Shown here piece by piece: positions 1-7,698 of a stretch of 64,000 nucleotides of DNA. A program made the translations under genes and the position numbers. Where the stretch lies: the NCBI RefSeq assembly GCF_022387135.1, contig NZ_CP092462.1:1364001-1428000 (forward strand), read 5' to 3'. Numbering within the stretch: the stretch's first letter is position 1; each line of letters starts with the position of its first letter. Origin of the DNA: Comamonas sp. B21-038 (GTDB lineage: Bacteria; Pseudomonadota; Gammaproteobacteria; Burkholderiales; Burkholderiaceae_C). The notes beneath the pieces were generated by a model. That model was not told the DNA's origin. It ran no database searches and was given only the letters and a program-made list of their open reading frames with translations.

Positions 1-2
1 GC

Positions 3-1067
3 CGGGCAGTTCAGGGCCTGGGGGGCGGGGCAGTGGGTGCGCTGAGCTACACGTTGATCCGGCTGGTGTTTCCGCCCGCGCTGTGGCCGCGTGCGATTGG
101 GCTGATCTCGGCGATGTGGGGCGTGGCTACGCTGAGCGGCCCGGCGGTAGGCGGCCTGTTCGCCCAGGCCGGCCATTGGCGGCTGGCCTTTGGGGCGCTG
201 CTGCCCTTGCTGATGCTGCAAATGCTGCTGGTGCACCGCCAGCTGGCGCCGCAGCGTCTGCTGCGCAGCACGCCGGCGCAGGACAGCGGCATTGCCGGCC
301 CGCAGATCGCGATGCTGGCGCTGTCGGTGCTGTTGGTGGCAGCCGCCAGCGTGGTGACGGAGCCGCTTTGGCAATGGGGGCTGGGCGCGGCAGGTTTGCT
401 GGCCGGTGCGGCGGCGGTTCGCCATGAACGCCGCGCCAGCCGCCGCTTGCTGCCCCAGGGCGGCACGGCCTTGGGCCAGCCACTGGGGATGCTGTATGCC
501 GCTGTGGCCTTGCTGCTGATGGGGACGATGACGGAGGTGTTTGTGCCCTATCTGCTGCAACACCTGCATGGCCTGCAGCCTTTGACGGCGGGCTATGTGA
601 CGGCCTTGCTCGCGGGTGGCTGGTCGGTGGCCTCGGTACTGTTCTCTGGCAAAAGCGGCCGGGCGGGCCGGGCGCTGATGCTGATCGGCCCGCTGCTGTG
701 CACCTTGGGCTTGCTGGCGTTGGCGCTGGCGATGCCCTGGCAGGGGAGGGCCGCCCTGGTGGTCTGTGGCCTGGCGCTGGCGCTGCTGGGCCTGGGCGCG
801 GGCATGGCCTGGCCCCATGTGCTCAACGCGATCATGCACAGCGCCAGTGCGCAGGAGGCCGACAGTGCTGCCTCGGGCATCACGACTGTGCAGCTCTACG
901 GCATGGCCGTCGGTGCCGCGCTGGTCGGCCTGGTAGCCAATGCACTGGGGCTGACCGCGCTGGCCGACCCAGCAACGCTGGGCCGCTCGGCGCTCTGGCT
1001 GTTTGCGGTGTTTGCGCTGTTCCCCGCACTGGCGGCCTGGTCGCTGCGGCGCTTTTTGCGCGGCTGA
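3..1067 (+). CDS. MFS drug/solute exporter, C-terminal part (5' end outside window)
   Basis: Integral inner-membrane permease of the major facilitator superfamily, probably a proton-driven exporter of the DHA2-like group. The reading frame is open to the window edge, so only the last 354 residues are seen. They begin inside a Gly-rich helix (QGLGGGAVGAL), followed by the family motif GPAVGG and about eight or nine hydrophobic segments. A GTG at 33 could look like a start, but the conserved Gly-rich helix lies upstream of it in frame, so the gene certainly begins before the window. It converges on the ABC transporter operon and shares a bidirectional terminator with it. Substrate unknown. Confidence 0.85.
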   Translation, partial: RAVQGLGGGAVGALSYTLIRLVFPPALWPRAIGLISAMWGVATLSGPAVGGLFAQAGHWRLAFGALLPLLMLQMLLVHRQLAPQRLLRSTPAQDSGIAGPQIAMLALSVLLVAAASVVTEPLWQWGLGAAGLLAGAAAVRHERRASRRLLPQGGTALGQPLGMLYAAVALLLMGTMTEVFVPYLLQHLHGLQPLTAGYVTALLAGGWSVASVLFSGKSGRAGRALMLIGPLLCTLGLLALALAMPWQGRAALVVCGLALALLGLGAGMAWPHVLNAIMHSASAQEADSAASGITTVQLYGMAVGAALVGLVANALGLTALADPATLGRSALWLFAVFALFPALAAWSLRRFLRG

Positions 1068-1085
1068 TAGCAGCAGGCCTAAAAA

Positions 1086-1118
1086 AACAGCGGATGCCAC
1101 CTCGGTGGCTCCGCTGTC
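1086..1118. terminator. Bidirectional rho-independent terminator
   Basis: A stem of about 14 bp (ACAGCGGA-GCCACC with one bulged base) lies between two convergent genes. A run of seven A on its left serves as the U-tract for the minus-strand ABC operon, and a short T run follows on the right. Confidence 0.8.
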
Positions 1119-1141
1119 TTTGGGGTTGAGACCGGTGCGGC

Positions 1142-1936
1142 TCAGCTCAGCAGCAGCGCATCGTCGGCGAGCTTTTCACCACGCACCTTCTCGAACATCT
1201 GCAGCAGATCGGGCACGTCCATCCGGGCGCGCTCCTCCCCGCTGACGTCGAGCACCACCTGGCCCTGGTGCAGCATCACCGTACGGTCGCCCACATCCAG
1301 CGCCTGGCGCATGCTGTGGGTGACCATCATCGTCGTGAGCTTGCCTTCGTCAACGATGCGGGCGGTGAGCTTGAGCACGAAATCGGCGGTGCGGGGATCG
1401 AGCGCGGCGGTATGCTCATCGAGCAGCAGGATGCGCGAAGGCTGCAGCGCTGCCATCAGCAGGCTGACGGCCTGGCGCTGCCCGCCCGACAGCAGGCCGA
1501 TACGGTCGCTGAGGCGGTTTTCCAGGCCCAGGCCCAGGGTGGCGAGTTTCTCGCGGTACAGCGCGCGGTTGGCGTTTTTGACAGCCTTGGACAGGCCGCG
1601 AAAATTGCCGCGCTCATGCGCCAGGGCCATGTTCTCCTCGATGGACAGGTCTTCGCAGGTGCCAGCCATCGGGTCCTGGAACACGCGGGCCACCTTGTGC
1701 GCACGGTCCCACACAGGCTTGCGGGTCATGTCTTCCCCATCGATAACGATGCTGCCCGAGTCGACCATCAGGTCGCCGGAGATCGCGTTCAAAAAGGTTG
1801 ATTTGCCCGCGCCGTTGGAGCCGATCACGGTGACGAACTGGCCAGCGGGAATATCCAGCGCCATGCCGCGCAGCGCGCGGGTTTCGATCGGGGTGCCGGG
1901 GTTGAAGGTGATCTTGAGGTCTTTTGCGCTCAGCAT
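1142..1936 (-). CDS. ABC transporter ATP-binding protein (COG1101 type)
   Basis: ATPase subunit of an importer, 264 residues, cytoplasmic and docked on the permease encoded just upstream. Walker A (GSNGAGKS) is at residues 39-46. The signature motif LLSGGQRQAV and a Walker B ending LLLDEHTAAL follow; the usual DEP is DEH here, a feature also seen in PhnK-like members of this subfamily. The start is placed at 1936 because AAGGAGAGAGAC lies directly before that ATG; an in-frame ATG 30 bases upstream has no such site. It is the last gene of the binding protein-permease-ATPase operon and sits 13 bp after the permease. Families of this kind import tryptophan or other small amphipathic substrates; the substrate here is not known. 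Confidence 0.9.
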   Translation of the reverse strand: MLSAKDLKITFNPGTPIETRALRGMALDIPAGQFVTVIGSNGAGKSTFLNAISGDLMVDSGSIVIDGEDMTRKPVWDRAHKVARVFQDPMAGTCEDLSIEENMALAHERGNFRGLSKAVKNANRALYREKLATLGLGLENRLSDRIGLLSGGQRQAVSLLMAALQPSRILLLDEHTAALDPRTADFVLKLTARIVDEGKLTTMMVTHSMRQALDVGDRTVMLHQGQVVLDVSGEERARMDVPDLLQMFEKVRGEKLADDALLLS

Positions 1937-1949
1937 GTCTCTCTCCTTG

Positions 1950-2834
1950 TCAGTGCTTTTTCGCAAAACGACGTTTGAGCTGGGGGATGACCAGCGCGAT
2001 CGTGACCAGCAACGCGGTGACCAGGTTCAGATCCTGGGCTTTGAGGCCGATGAAATCCACATTCAGCGCCAGCGCAATGAAGAAGCGGTAGACGATGGCG
2101 CCGATGACCACGGCCAAGGTCGCCAGAATCAGCCTGCGCGACGGCAGGATGGACTCACCAACAATCACCGCAGCCAGGCCGATCACGATGGTGCCGATGC
2201 CCATCGAGCTGTCGGCGCCGCCCTGGGTTTGTGCAAACAGCGCACCGGCCAGACCCACCAGCGCGTTCGATACGGCCATGCCCAGCAGGATCATGCCGCC
2301 GGTGTTGACGCCCTGGGCGCGGGCCATGCGGGCGTTGGTGCCGGTGGCACGGATGGCCAGGCCACGCTCGGTCAGGAAGAACCAGTCCATCGCCAGCTTG
2401 GCGAGCACCACGATGGCGCACATCAGCAACGGACGGAACACATAGTCTTCCATGCCTGCGGGCTGCAACTGGTTGAAAAGCGTGGGGTCGTTGATCAGCG
2501 GAATGTTGGGGCCACCCATGATGCGCAGATTGATCGAGTACAGCGCGATCATCATCAGGATCGAGGCAAGCAGGTCCATGATCTTGAGCTTGACATTGAG
2601 CCAGCCGGTGATCAGGCCAGCAACGGCACCTGCGAGCGTGGCGCCAATGGTGGCGACAAAGGGGCTGTAGCCATGGGTGATCAGCACCGCGCAGACGGCA
2701 GCGCCCAACGGAAAGCTGCCGTCGACCGTGAGGTCAGGAAAGCGCAGCAAGCGAAAGGAGATGAACACACCGAGCGCTACCAGCGCAAAGATCAGGCCGA
2801 TCTCGATGGCTCCCAAAAAGGAAAATAAGGTCAT
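1950..2834 (-). CDS. ABC transporter permease (BPD_transp_2 / COG4120 type)
   Basis: Inner-membrane permease subunit of 294 residues with eight or more hydrophobic helices. The N-terminal pattern (EIGLIFALVALGVFISFRLL) and the conserved segment DLTVDGSFPLGAA identify the COG4120 family, the partner of the COG1101 ATPase and COG2984 binding protein. It lies between those two genes in one operon. A hairpin in the 116-bp gap before it may lower its expression relative to the binding protein. The C-terminus ends KRRFAKKH, a basic cytoplasmic tail. Confidence 0.9.
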   Translation of the reverse strand: MTLFSFLGAIEIGLIFALVALGVFISFRLLRFPDLTVDGSFPLGAAVCAVLITHGYSPFVATIGATLAGAVAGLITGWLNVKLKIMDLLASILMMIALYSINLRIMGGPNIPLINDPTLFNQLQPAGMEDYVFRPLLMCAIVVLAKLAMDWFFLTERGLAIRATGTNARMARAQGVNTGGMILLGMAVSNALVGLAGALFAQTQGGADSSMGIGTIVIGLAAVIVGESILPSRRLILATLAVVIGAIVYRFFIALALNVDFIGLKAQDLNLVTALLVTIALVIPQLKRRFAKKH

Positions 2835-2866
2835 GGAGTTTTCTTGTCAGAGGTAGTCCGGATAAC

Positions 2867-2893
2867 AAACAAGCCCCGCTTCTGGCGGGGCTG
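2867..2893 (-). terminator. Intra-operon hairpin after the binding-protein gene
   Basis: On the minus strand a 9-bp stem (AGCCCCGCC/GGCGGGGCT type) is followed by TGTTTGTT. It lies between the binding-protein stop and the permease start. A leaky terminator or mRNA-stabilising hairpin here would give more binding protein than membrane subunits, a common arrangement in ABC importers. Confidence 0.65.
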
Positions 2894-2950
2894 CGTCTTG
2901 TCACCCCCTGCGCTGCGCGGGTTGCACAGCAGCAGGCGAGGCGGCATCCA

Positions 2951-3919
2951 TCACTGAATGACTTTGGCAGCCGACTTGACCAGCTCGTCGGACAGCTTGA
3001 TGCCTTGCTTCTCGGCGGCACCGGGGTTCACGTACAGCTCCATCTTGGTCGAAACTTCGGTCTTGATGTCGCCTGGCTTTTCACCCTTGAGGATGCGTGC
3101 CACCATGCGGCCGGTCTGCTCGCCCAGGTCGCGGTAGTTGATGCCCAGCGCAGCCACGGCACCACGGGCCACCGAGTCGGTGTCCGATGCGACCAGCGGC
3201 AGCTTGGAGTCCTGGCCGACCTTGACGAGCGCTTCATAGGACGACACGACGTTGTTGTCGGTGTTGGTGTAGATCACATCGGCCTTGCCCACCAGCGAGC
3301 GCGCTGCGCTGGAGACGTCCACCGAGCGAGGCGCCGCGGCTTCCACCAGGGTCATGCCCAGCTTGGGCAGCAGTTCCTTGAGTTCCTTGACGACCACGGC
3401 GGAGTTGGCCTCGCCGGGGTTGTAGACCATGCCCACGCGCTTGGCGTTGGGCACGACTTTCTTCAGCAGTTCCATCTGCTTGTCCAGCGCCAGCAGGTCG
3501 GACACGCCGGTCACATTGTTCTTGGATGGCTCCCAGCTGGGTACCAGCTTGGCGGCCACCGGATCGGTCACGGCAGAGAAGACCACCGGCACGGTCTTGG
3601 TGGCGGCGACCACGGCCTGCGCCGATGGCGTAGCAATGGCGACGATGGCATCGGGCTTGTCACCGACAAACTTGCGGGCGATCTGCGCGGCGGTGCCAGG
3701 GTTGCCCTGGGCACTCTGGTACTGCCACTTCAGGTTCTTGCCGTCTTCAAAGCCTTCGGCCTTCAGTGCCGCCTTGACGCCGTCGCGCACTGCATCCAGC
3801 GCAGGGTGTTCCACGATGGCCGTCACTGCCACAGACTTCTGGTCTGCAGCCTGCGCGGGCGCAATCGCCGCGATTGCCAGTGCCACAGCGCCCAGAGGGG
3901 CCCAAGCCAATTTCTTCAT
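2951..3919 (-). CDS. ABC transporter substrate-binding protein (ABC_sub_bind, TrpX-like)
   Basis: Periplasmic binding protein of 322 residues. A Sec signal peptide (MKKLAWAPLG..., cleavage after AQA-AD near residue 25) precedes the two-lobed COG2984 fold. Recognisable segments are NPGTAAQIARKFVGDKPDAIVAIATPSAQ and VVFSAVTDPVAAKLV. GGCGGAGA lies a few bases before the ATG. It is the first gene of the importer operon. Members of this family bind tryptophan, tyrosine or unknown aromatic-like ligands, so an aromatic amino acid is a reasonable but unproven guess. Confidence 0.9.
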   Translation of the reverse strand: MKKLAWAPLGAVALAIAAIAPAQAADQKSVAVTAIVEHPALDAVRDGVKAALKAEGFEDGKNLKWQYQSAQGNPGTAAQIARKFVGDKPDAIVAIATPSAQAVVAATKTVPVVFSAVTDPVAAKLVPSWEPSKNNVTGVSDLLALDKQMELLKKVVPNAKRVGMVYNPGEANSAVVVKELKELLPKLGMTLVEAAAPRSVDVSSAARSLVGKADVIYTNTDNNVVSSYEALVKVGQDSKLPLVASDTDSVARGAVAALGINYRDLGEQTGRMVARILKGEKPGDIKTEVSTKMELYVNPGAAEKQGIKLSDELVKSAAKVIQ

Positions 3920-4261
3920 GCGTATATCTCCGCCAGGTTTGTTGAATAGCGTCAGCAGAACTGCTGCGTTGTATGCCCTGTAACAACAGGTGGCAAACAG
4001 GTAGCAGCAGTCTACACCCCACTACCCACGGGATGACACATTTGTGATCTATGGGATTGCCCTAGTTGCCCTGCCAGGGCGAAACCTGTGTTGGGTTGCG
4101 CAAGTGGGTGCACTCTCACAATAATATTTCTTTTAATAGTATTTTTGGTCAAAAAAGCTGTGCGCAGTCGATAATTTTGCAGCGCTGTGACAATAAAACT
4201 GTGCGCGCTGCCCGCTCCCGATGCCCTGCATGGGAAGTCCGATCGCGCCTACCCCGGGTAT
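3920..4261. other. Gene-free stretch upstream of the ABC operon
   Basis: About 340 bp between the binding-protein start and the lipocalin stop. It should hold the operon promoter. It is locally AT-rich around 4118-4150. No convincing small gene, RNA or terminator was seen. Confidence 0.5.
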
Positions 4262-5002
4262 CTACCGAGGTGGCGGATCCTGGTCCGGTGCGGCCCAATG
4301 CAGCGGTGCCTTCAGGCGGCTGGTGCTGCTGGCCAACTGCTCCAGCGATGCGCGCAACTCCGGCTCCAGATCGCTGCGGCGGCTCAGGATGAAAAGCGAT
4401 TTCGGCCCGGGCCCGGCCACCATGGCCCATTGGTAGTAGGGGTCGAGTGCCACGACGTAGTAGCTGACCCCGAAAGGCCCGAAGCGGCTGATGCTGAAAT
4501 GCACGGGCATCGTGAGCTGGTAATGGCTCGCCAATGCCGCGCCTTTCGCGTCCACCGGGGCCATGTAGTCCTGCCGCCGGTCCCAGCGGTTGGAGAGCGG
4601 GTCGTAGGACGTGGCAATCACGCGCACGCCGCCATCGTAGCGTTGCAGGAACTCATAGCGCTCACGGGTGCGTAGCGCATCCTGCGGCTCATCGACCTTG
4701 GCGACCTTGTACCACAGGCCCATGAAGCGCTCGAGATCGAGAGAGGTGGCTGAGCTCAACGGCGCAGGGGCCGCAGCAGGAACTGCATCTGCTGGCTTGG
4801 CAGCCACGGGCGCGGCTGCGCGCTTGCCGCGTTTGGGCAGCGTGGCAGGGGTTGCCAAAGCCGCGCTTGCACCCAGCAGCATGCCCAGTAGCGCACACAG
4901 CCACTGGCGGTACAGGTGGGCACGGGCACTCCGGACCGGAGCACAGGCGTTGCCAGCCAGGGCTCGGGCGGAATGGCGTGGGAGGCAAAACCAGACAAAC
5001 AT
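4262..5002 (-). CDS. Lipocalin family protein (Blc-like)
   Basis: A small exported beta-barrel that binds lipids or other hydrophobic ligands. The lipocalin signature RFMGLWYKVAKV is at about residues 92-103. It is followed by strand motifs typical of bacterial Blc, including the late segment YYQWAMVAGPGPKSLFILSR. The N-terminal 50 residues contain a basic region and a hydrophobic stretch (LCALLGMLLGASAALA) that works as a signal peptide, followed by an Ala/Lys/Pro-rich linker. The start is uncertain: 5002 is the nearest ATG, no clear ribosome-binding site is visible, and the n-region is unusually long. A downstream or non-ATG start closer to the hydrophobic core is possible. No Blc-type lipobox cysteine is evident at the cleavage site. 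Confidence 0.75.
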   Translation of the reverse strand: MFVWFCLPRHSARALAGNACAPVRSARAHLYRQWLCALLGMLLGASAALATPATLPKRGKRAAAPVAAKPADAVPAAAPAPLSSATSLDLERFMGLWYKVAKVDEPQDALRTRERYEFLQRYDGGVRVIATSYDPLSNRWDRRQDYMAPVDAKGAALASHYQLTMPVHFSISRFGPFGVSYYVVALDPYYQWAMVAGPGPKSLFILSRRSDLEPELRASLEQLASSTSRLKAPLHWAAPDQDPPPR

Positions 5003-5113
5003 GGGCCATTGTCTGCACGCCTGCAGGCGTGCGCTTGTCGGCCAAATTCGGCAATCCATGGCCGGGCAACCGGTGTTTGCCCTGGCATCGATTCCCGAAC
5101 CGGCGCCGCTTGC

Positions 5114-6820
5114 TTACATGCCGGTGTAGTTCGGTCCGCCACCGCCTTCCGGCGTCACCCAGACAATGTTCTGGGTCGGATCCTTGATGTCACAGGTTTT
5201 GCAGTGCACGCAGTTTTGCGCATTGATCTGCAGGCGCTGGGCATCCCCGCCCTGGCTTTCGTCCGCCACGAACTCGTAGACTCCCGCGGGACAGTAGCGC
5301 TGCTCGGGGCCGGCGTACTTGGCCAGGTTGATCTGCACCGGCACGCTGGCATCTTTCAAGGTCAGGTGGGCAGGCTGGTCTTCGGCATGGTTGGTGCCGC
5401 TGATGAAGACGCTGGAGAGGCGGTCAAACGTCAGCTTGCCATCGGGCTTGGGGTACTGGATGGGTTTGCATTCCGACGCGGGCTTGAGGTAGGCGTGGTC
5501 CGGCTTGTCGCGGTGCAGGGTCCAGGGCATGTTGCCACGCAGCACGAACTGCTCCAGACCGTTCATGATCGAGGCGGTCACCAGGCCCTTCTTGAACCAG
5601 CTCTTGAAGTTGCGGCTCTTGTTGAGCTCTTCGTAGAGCCAGCTCTTCTCAAACGCGGCGGGGTAGGCGCTGAGCTCATCACCCTGGCGGCCAGCGGCAA
5701 TCGCTTCAAAGGCGGCTTCTGCGGCCAGCATGCCGGTCTTGATGGCCGCGTGGCTGCCCTTGATGCGGCTGACGTTCAGGAAACCGGCATCGCAGCCCAC
5801 CAGCGCGCCACCGGGGAACACGGTCTTGGGCAGGCTCATCAGGCCGCCGGCAGTGATCGCGCGGGCGCCATAACCGATGCGCTTGGCCGGCTTGATGCCC
5901 TTGGACTCGTCGCCTTCCAGGTAGTAGCGGATGTTGGGGTGGGTCTTCCAGCGCTGCATCTCCTCGAACGGAGACAGGTAGGGGTTGGAGTAATCCAGAC
6001 CGGTGATGAAGCCCAGGGTGACCTTGTTGTCGTCCAGGTGGTAGAGGAAGGCGCCACCGTAGGTGTCGTTGTTCATCGGCCAGCCGGCGGTATGCATCAC
6101 AAAGCCGGGTTGGTGGCGCTGCGGATCGATCTCCCACAGCTCCTTCACACCCAGGCCATAGGTCTGCGGATCCTTGCCTTCGTCGAGCTTGAACTTGGCG
6201 ATCAGCTGCTTGCCCAGGTTGCCACGCGAGCCTTCGGCAAAGATCGTGTACTTGCCGTGCAGTTCCATGCCGAGCTGGAACTCGCCGGTGGGTTCGCCGT
6301 TCTTGCCAACGCCCATGTTGCCGGTGGCCACGCCCTTGACCGAGCCGTCTTCGTGGTAGACCACTTCCGCGGCGGCAAAGCCGGGGAAAATCTCGACGCC
6401 CAGGGCCTCGGCCTGCTCGGCCAGCCATTTGACGACAAAGCCCAGCTGCACGATGTAGTTGCCTTCGTTGTGGAAGCAGGGCGGCAGCAGCCAGTTGGGG
6501 GTGCGCAGACCGGATTTTTCGCTCAGGAAGACCATCGCGTCCTCGGTCACCGGCTGGGTCAAAGGTGCGCCCTTGGCTTTCCAGTCGGGGATCAGCTCGG
6601 TCAGCGCGCGGGGATCCATGATGGCGCCCGACAAGGTGTGCGCGCCCGGCTCGGAGCCTTTTTCCAGCACGACGACGGAGACATCGCTGCCTTTTTCCGC
6701 TGCCAGCTGCTTCAAACGGATGGCCGTGGCCAGCCCGCCTGGGCCGCCGCCAACGATGACAACGTCGTATTCCATTGACTCGCGGGGGCCATATTGGGCC
6801 AGTATTTCTTCGTTGGTCAT
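5114..6820 (-). CDS. Electron transfer flavoprotein-ubiquinone oxidoreductase
   Basis: Membrane-associated flavo-iron-sulfur enzyme of 568 residues. It passes electrons from ETF, reduced by acyl-CoA and related dehydrogenases, to ubiquinone. The N-terminal FAD-binding motif is YDVVIVGGGPGGLATAIRLK near residue 18. The C-terminal 4Fe-4S domain carries CPAGVYEF and NCVHCKTCDIKDP, supplying four cluster cysteines, and the protein ends GGGGPNYTGM as is typical. The start is set at MTNEEILAQYG by family length; the frame stays open 270 bases further upstream. It is transcribed alone. A CTAGGG/CCCTAG palindrome lies about 120 bp upstream. Confidence 0.95.
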   Translation of the reverse strand: MTNEEILAQYGPRESMEYDVVIVGGGPGGLATAIRLKQLAAEKGSDVSVVVLEKGSEPGAHTLSGAIMDPRALTELIPDWKAKGAPLTQPVTEDAMVFLSEKSGLRTPNWLLPPCFHNEGNYIVQLGFVVKWLAEQAEALGVEIFPGFAAAEVVYHEDGSVKGVATGNMGVGKNGEPTGEFQLGMELHGKYTIFAEGSRGNLGKQLIAKFKLDEGKDPQTYGLGVKELWEIDPQRHQPGFVMHTAGWPMNNDTYGGAFLYHLDDNKVTLGFITGLDYSNPYLSPFEEMQRWKTHPNIRYYLEGDESKGIKPAKRIGYGARAITAGGLMSLPKTVFPGGALVGCDAGFLNVSRIKGSHAAIKTGMLAAEAAFEAIAAGRQGDELSAYPAAFEKSWLYEELNKSRNFKSWFKKGLVTASIMNGLEQFVLRGNMPWTLHRDKPDHAYLKPASECKPIQYPKPDGKLTFDRLSSVFISGTNHAEDQPAHLTLKDASVPVQINLAKYAGPEQRYCPAGVYEFVADESQGGDAQRLQINAQNCVHCKTCDIKDPTQNIVWVTPEGGGGPNYTGM

Positions 6821-6938
6821 CGGGGCTCCGTACAAATTCTTTTCAAGCGATGGGCAGGCATGTGGCAGATCTGTGTCTGGGTTGCATGCAGTGCCATGGA
6901 TTTTAGGGCGATGTTGCAGTGCGGTAACCGCCTTGATC

Positions 6939-6954
6939 CTAGGGTTAGCCCTAG
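6939..6954. promoter_or_regulatory. Palindromic candidate operator upstream of ETF-QO
   Basis: CTAGGG-TTAG-CCCTAG is a perfect 6-bp inverted repeat about 120 bp before the ETF-QO start. A near copy occurs at 59046-59061 downstream of the phasin gene. The binding factor is unknown. Confidence 0.45.
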
Positions 6955-7064
6955 ATTTGCGGGGTTCTTCGCTCTGATTTCTGAGACAGGGGCTTTGTGC
7001 CAGTGAAAGTCGGCGACAAGGCCTGGCCGCTGCCGCCCGCTGCTTGGCCGTAATATGCCAGTCT

Positions 7065-7486
7065 ATGAAAATCTTGCTGCCTGACCACAAACGCTGGGTT
7101 CATGACTCGCCGATGGATGTTCGCTGGGGGATATGGACAGTCTGGGCCATGTCAATAACACGGTGTATTTTCGCTACATGGAAAGCGCGCGGGTGGAGTG
7201 GCTGCGCTCGACACGCGACACCCCCCATGGCGCGGGGCAGGGCCCGGTGGTGGTGAACTGCTTTTGCAACTACCTGCGGCAGATCGAGTACCCGGCCCGG
7301 CTGGTGGTGAAGATGTATGTCAGCGACGCGGCGCGCACCGCGTTCGAGACCTGGTACCAGATCGAAAAGCAGGACGCGCCCGGCGAGGTCTACGCCAGCG
7401 GCGGCGCCACCGTGCTGTGGGTGGATTTTGCGCGCCAGAAGGCGGTGGATCTGCCCGCCTGGATGCGTGGCATGGTGGAAGGCTGA
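7065..7486 (+). pseudogene. Acyl-CoA thioesterase (4HBT hotdog) with a one-base frameshift
   Basis: Hotdog-fold thioesterase of about 140 residues, split over two frames. The first frame gives MKILLPDHKRWVHDSPMDVR and ends ...WG. The conserved continuation (G)DMDSLGHVNNTVYFRYME is in the next frame from 7133. The join falls on a run of five G at 7126-7130; six G would restore one protein with the family motif GDMDSLGHVNN. As read, translation from 7065 gives an unrelated tail after residue 21. The alternative ATG at 7133 would give 117 residues lacking the first strand and the conserved GD. This is a sequencing error, a recent inactivation or a slippage site. The rest of the reading frame is intact, which suggests recency. 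Confidence 0.7.
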
Positions 7487-7636
7487 GAACACCAGATTTT
7501 GCTGAGGTTGGCTGATTTGTGATGCATTGCCGCGATGCAGTGTTGCTATGCAATGTATAGCAAATCAAAGCCTGTGGCAGTTTTGGGGTGGGTCGGCGCA
7601 CGGCCTCCATGCCCTGCATTGCGCGCAGGCATGAAA

Positions 7637-7682
7637 AAGCCCGGTGAAGGCCTTCCTTGGCGGGAAGTCTTGCACCGGGCGG
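7637..7682 (-). terminator. Terminator of the PQQ dehydrogenase gene
   Basis: GCCCGGTG and CACCGGGC pair across a loop of about 28 bases. On the minus strand the stem is followed by a run of T (AAAAA at 7633-7637 on the plus strand). It sits just past the dehydrogenase stop. Confidence 0.6.
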
Positions 7683-7698
7683 CTGAGGCCGAGGCGGA

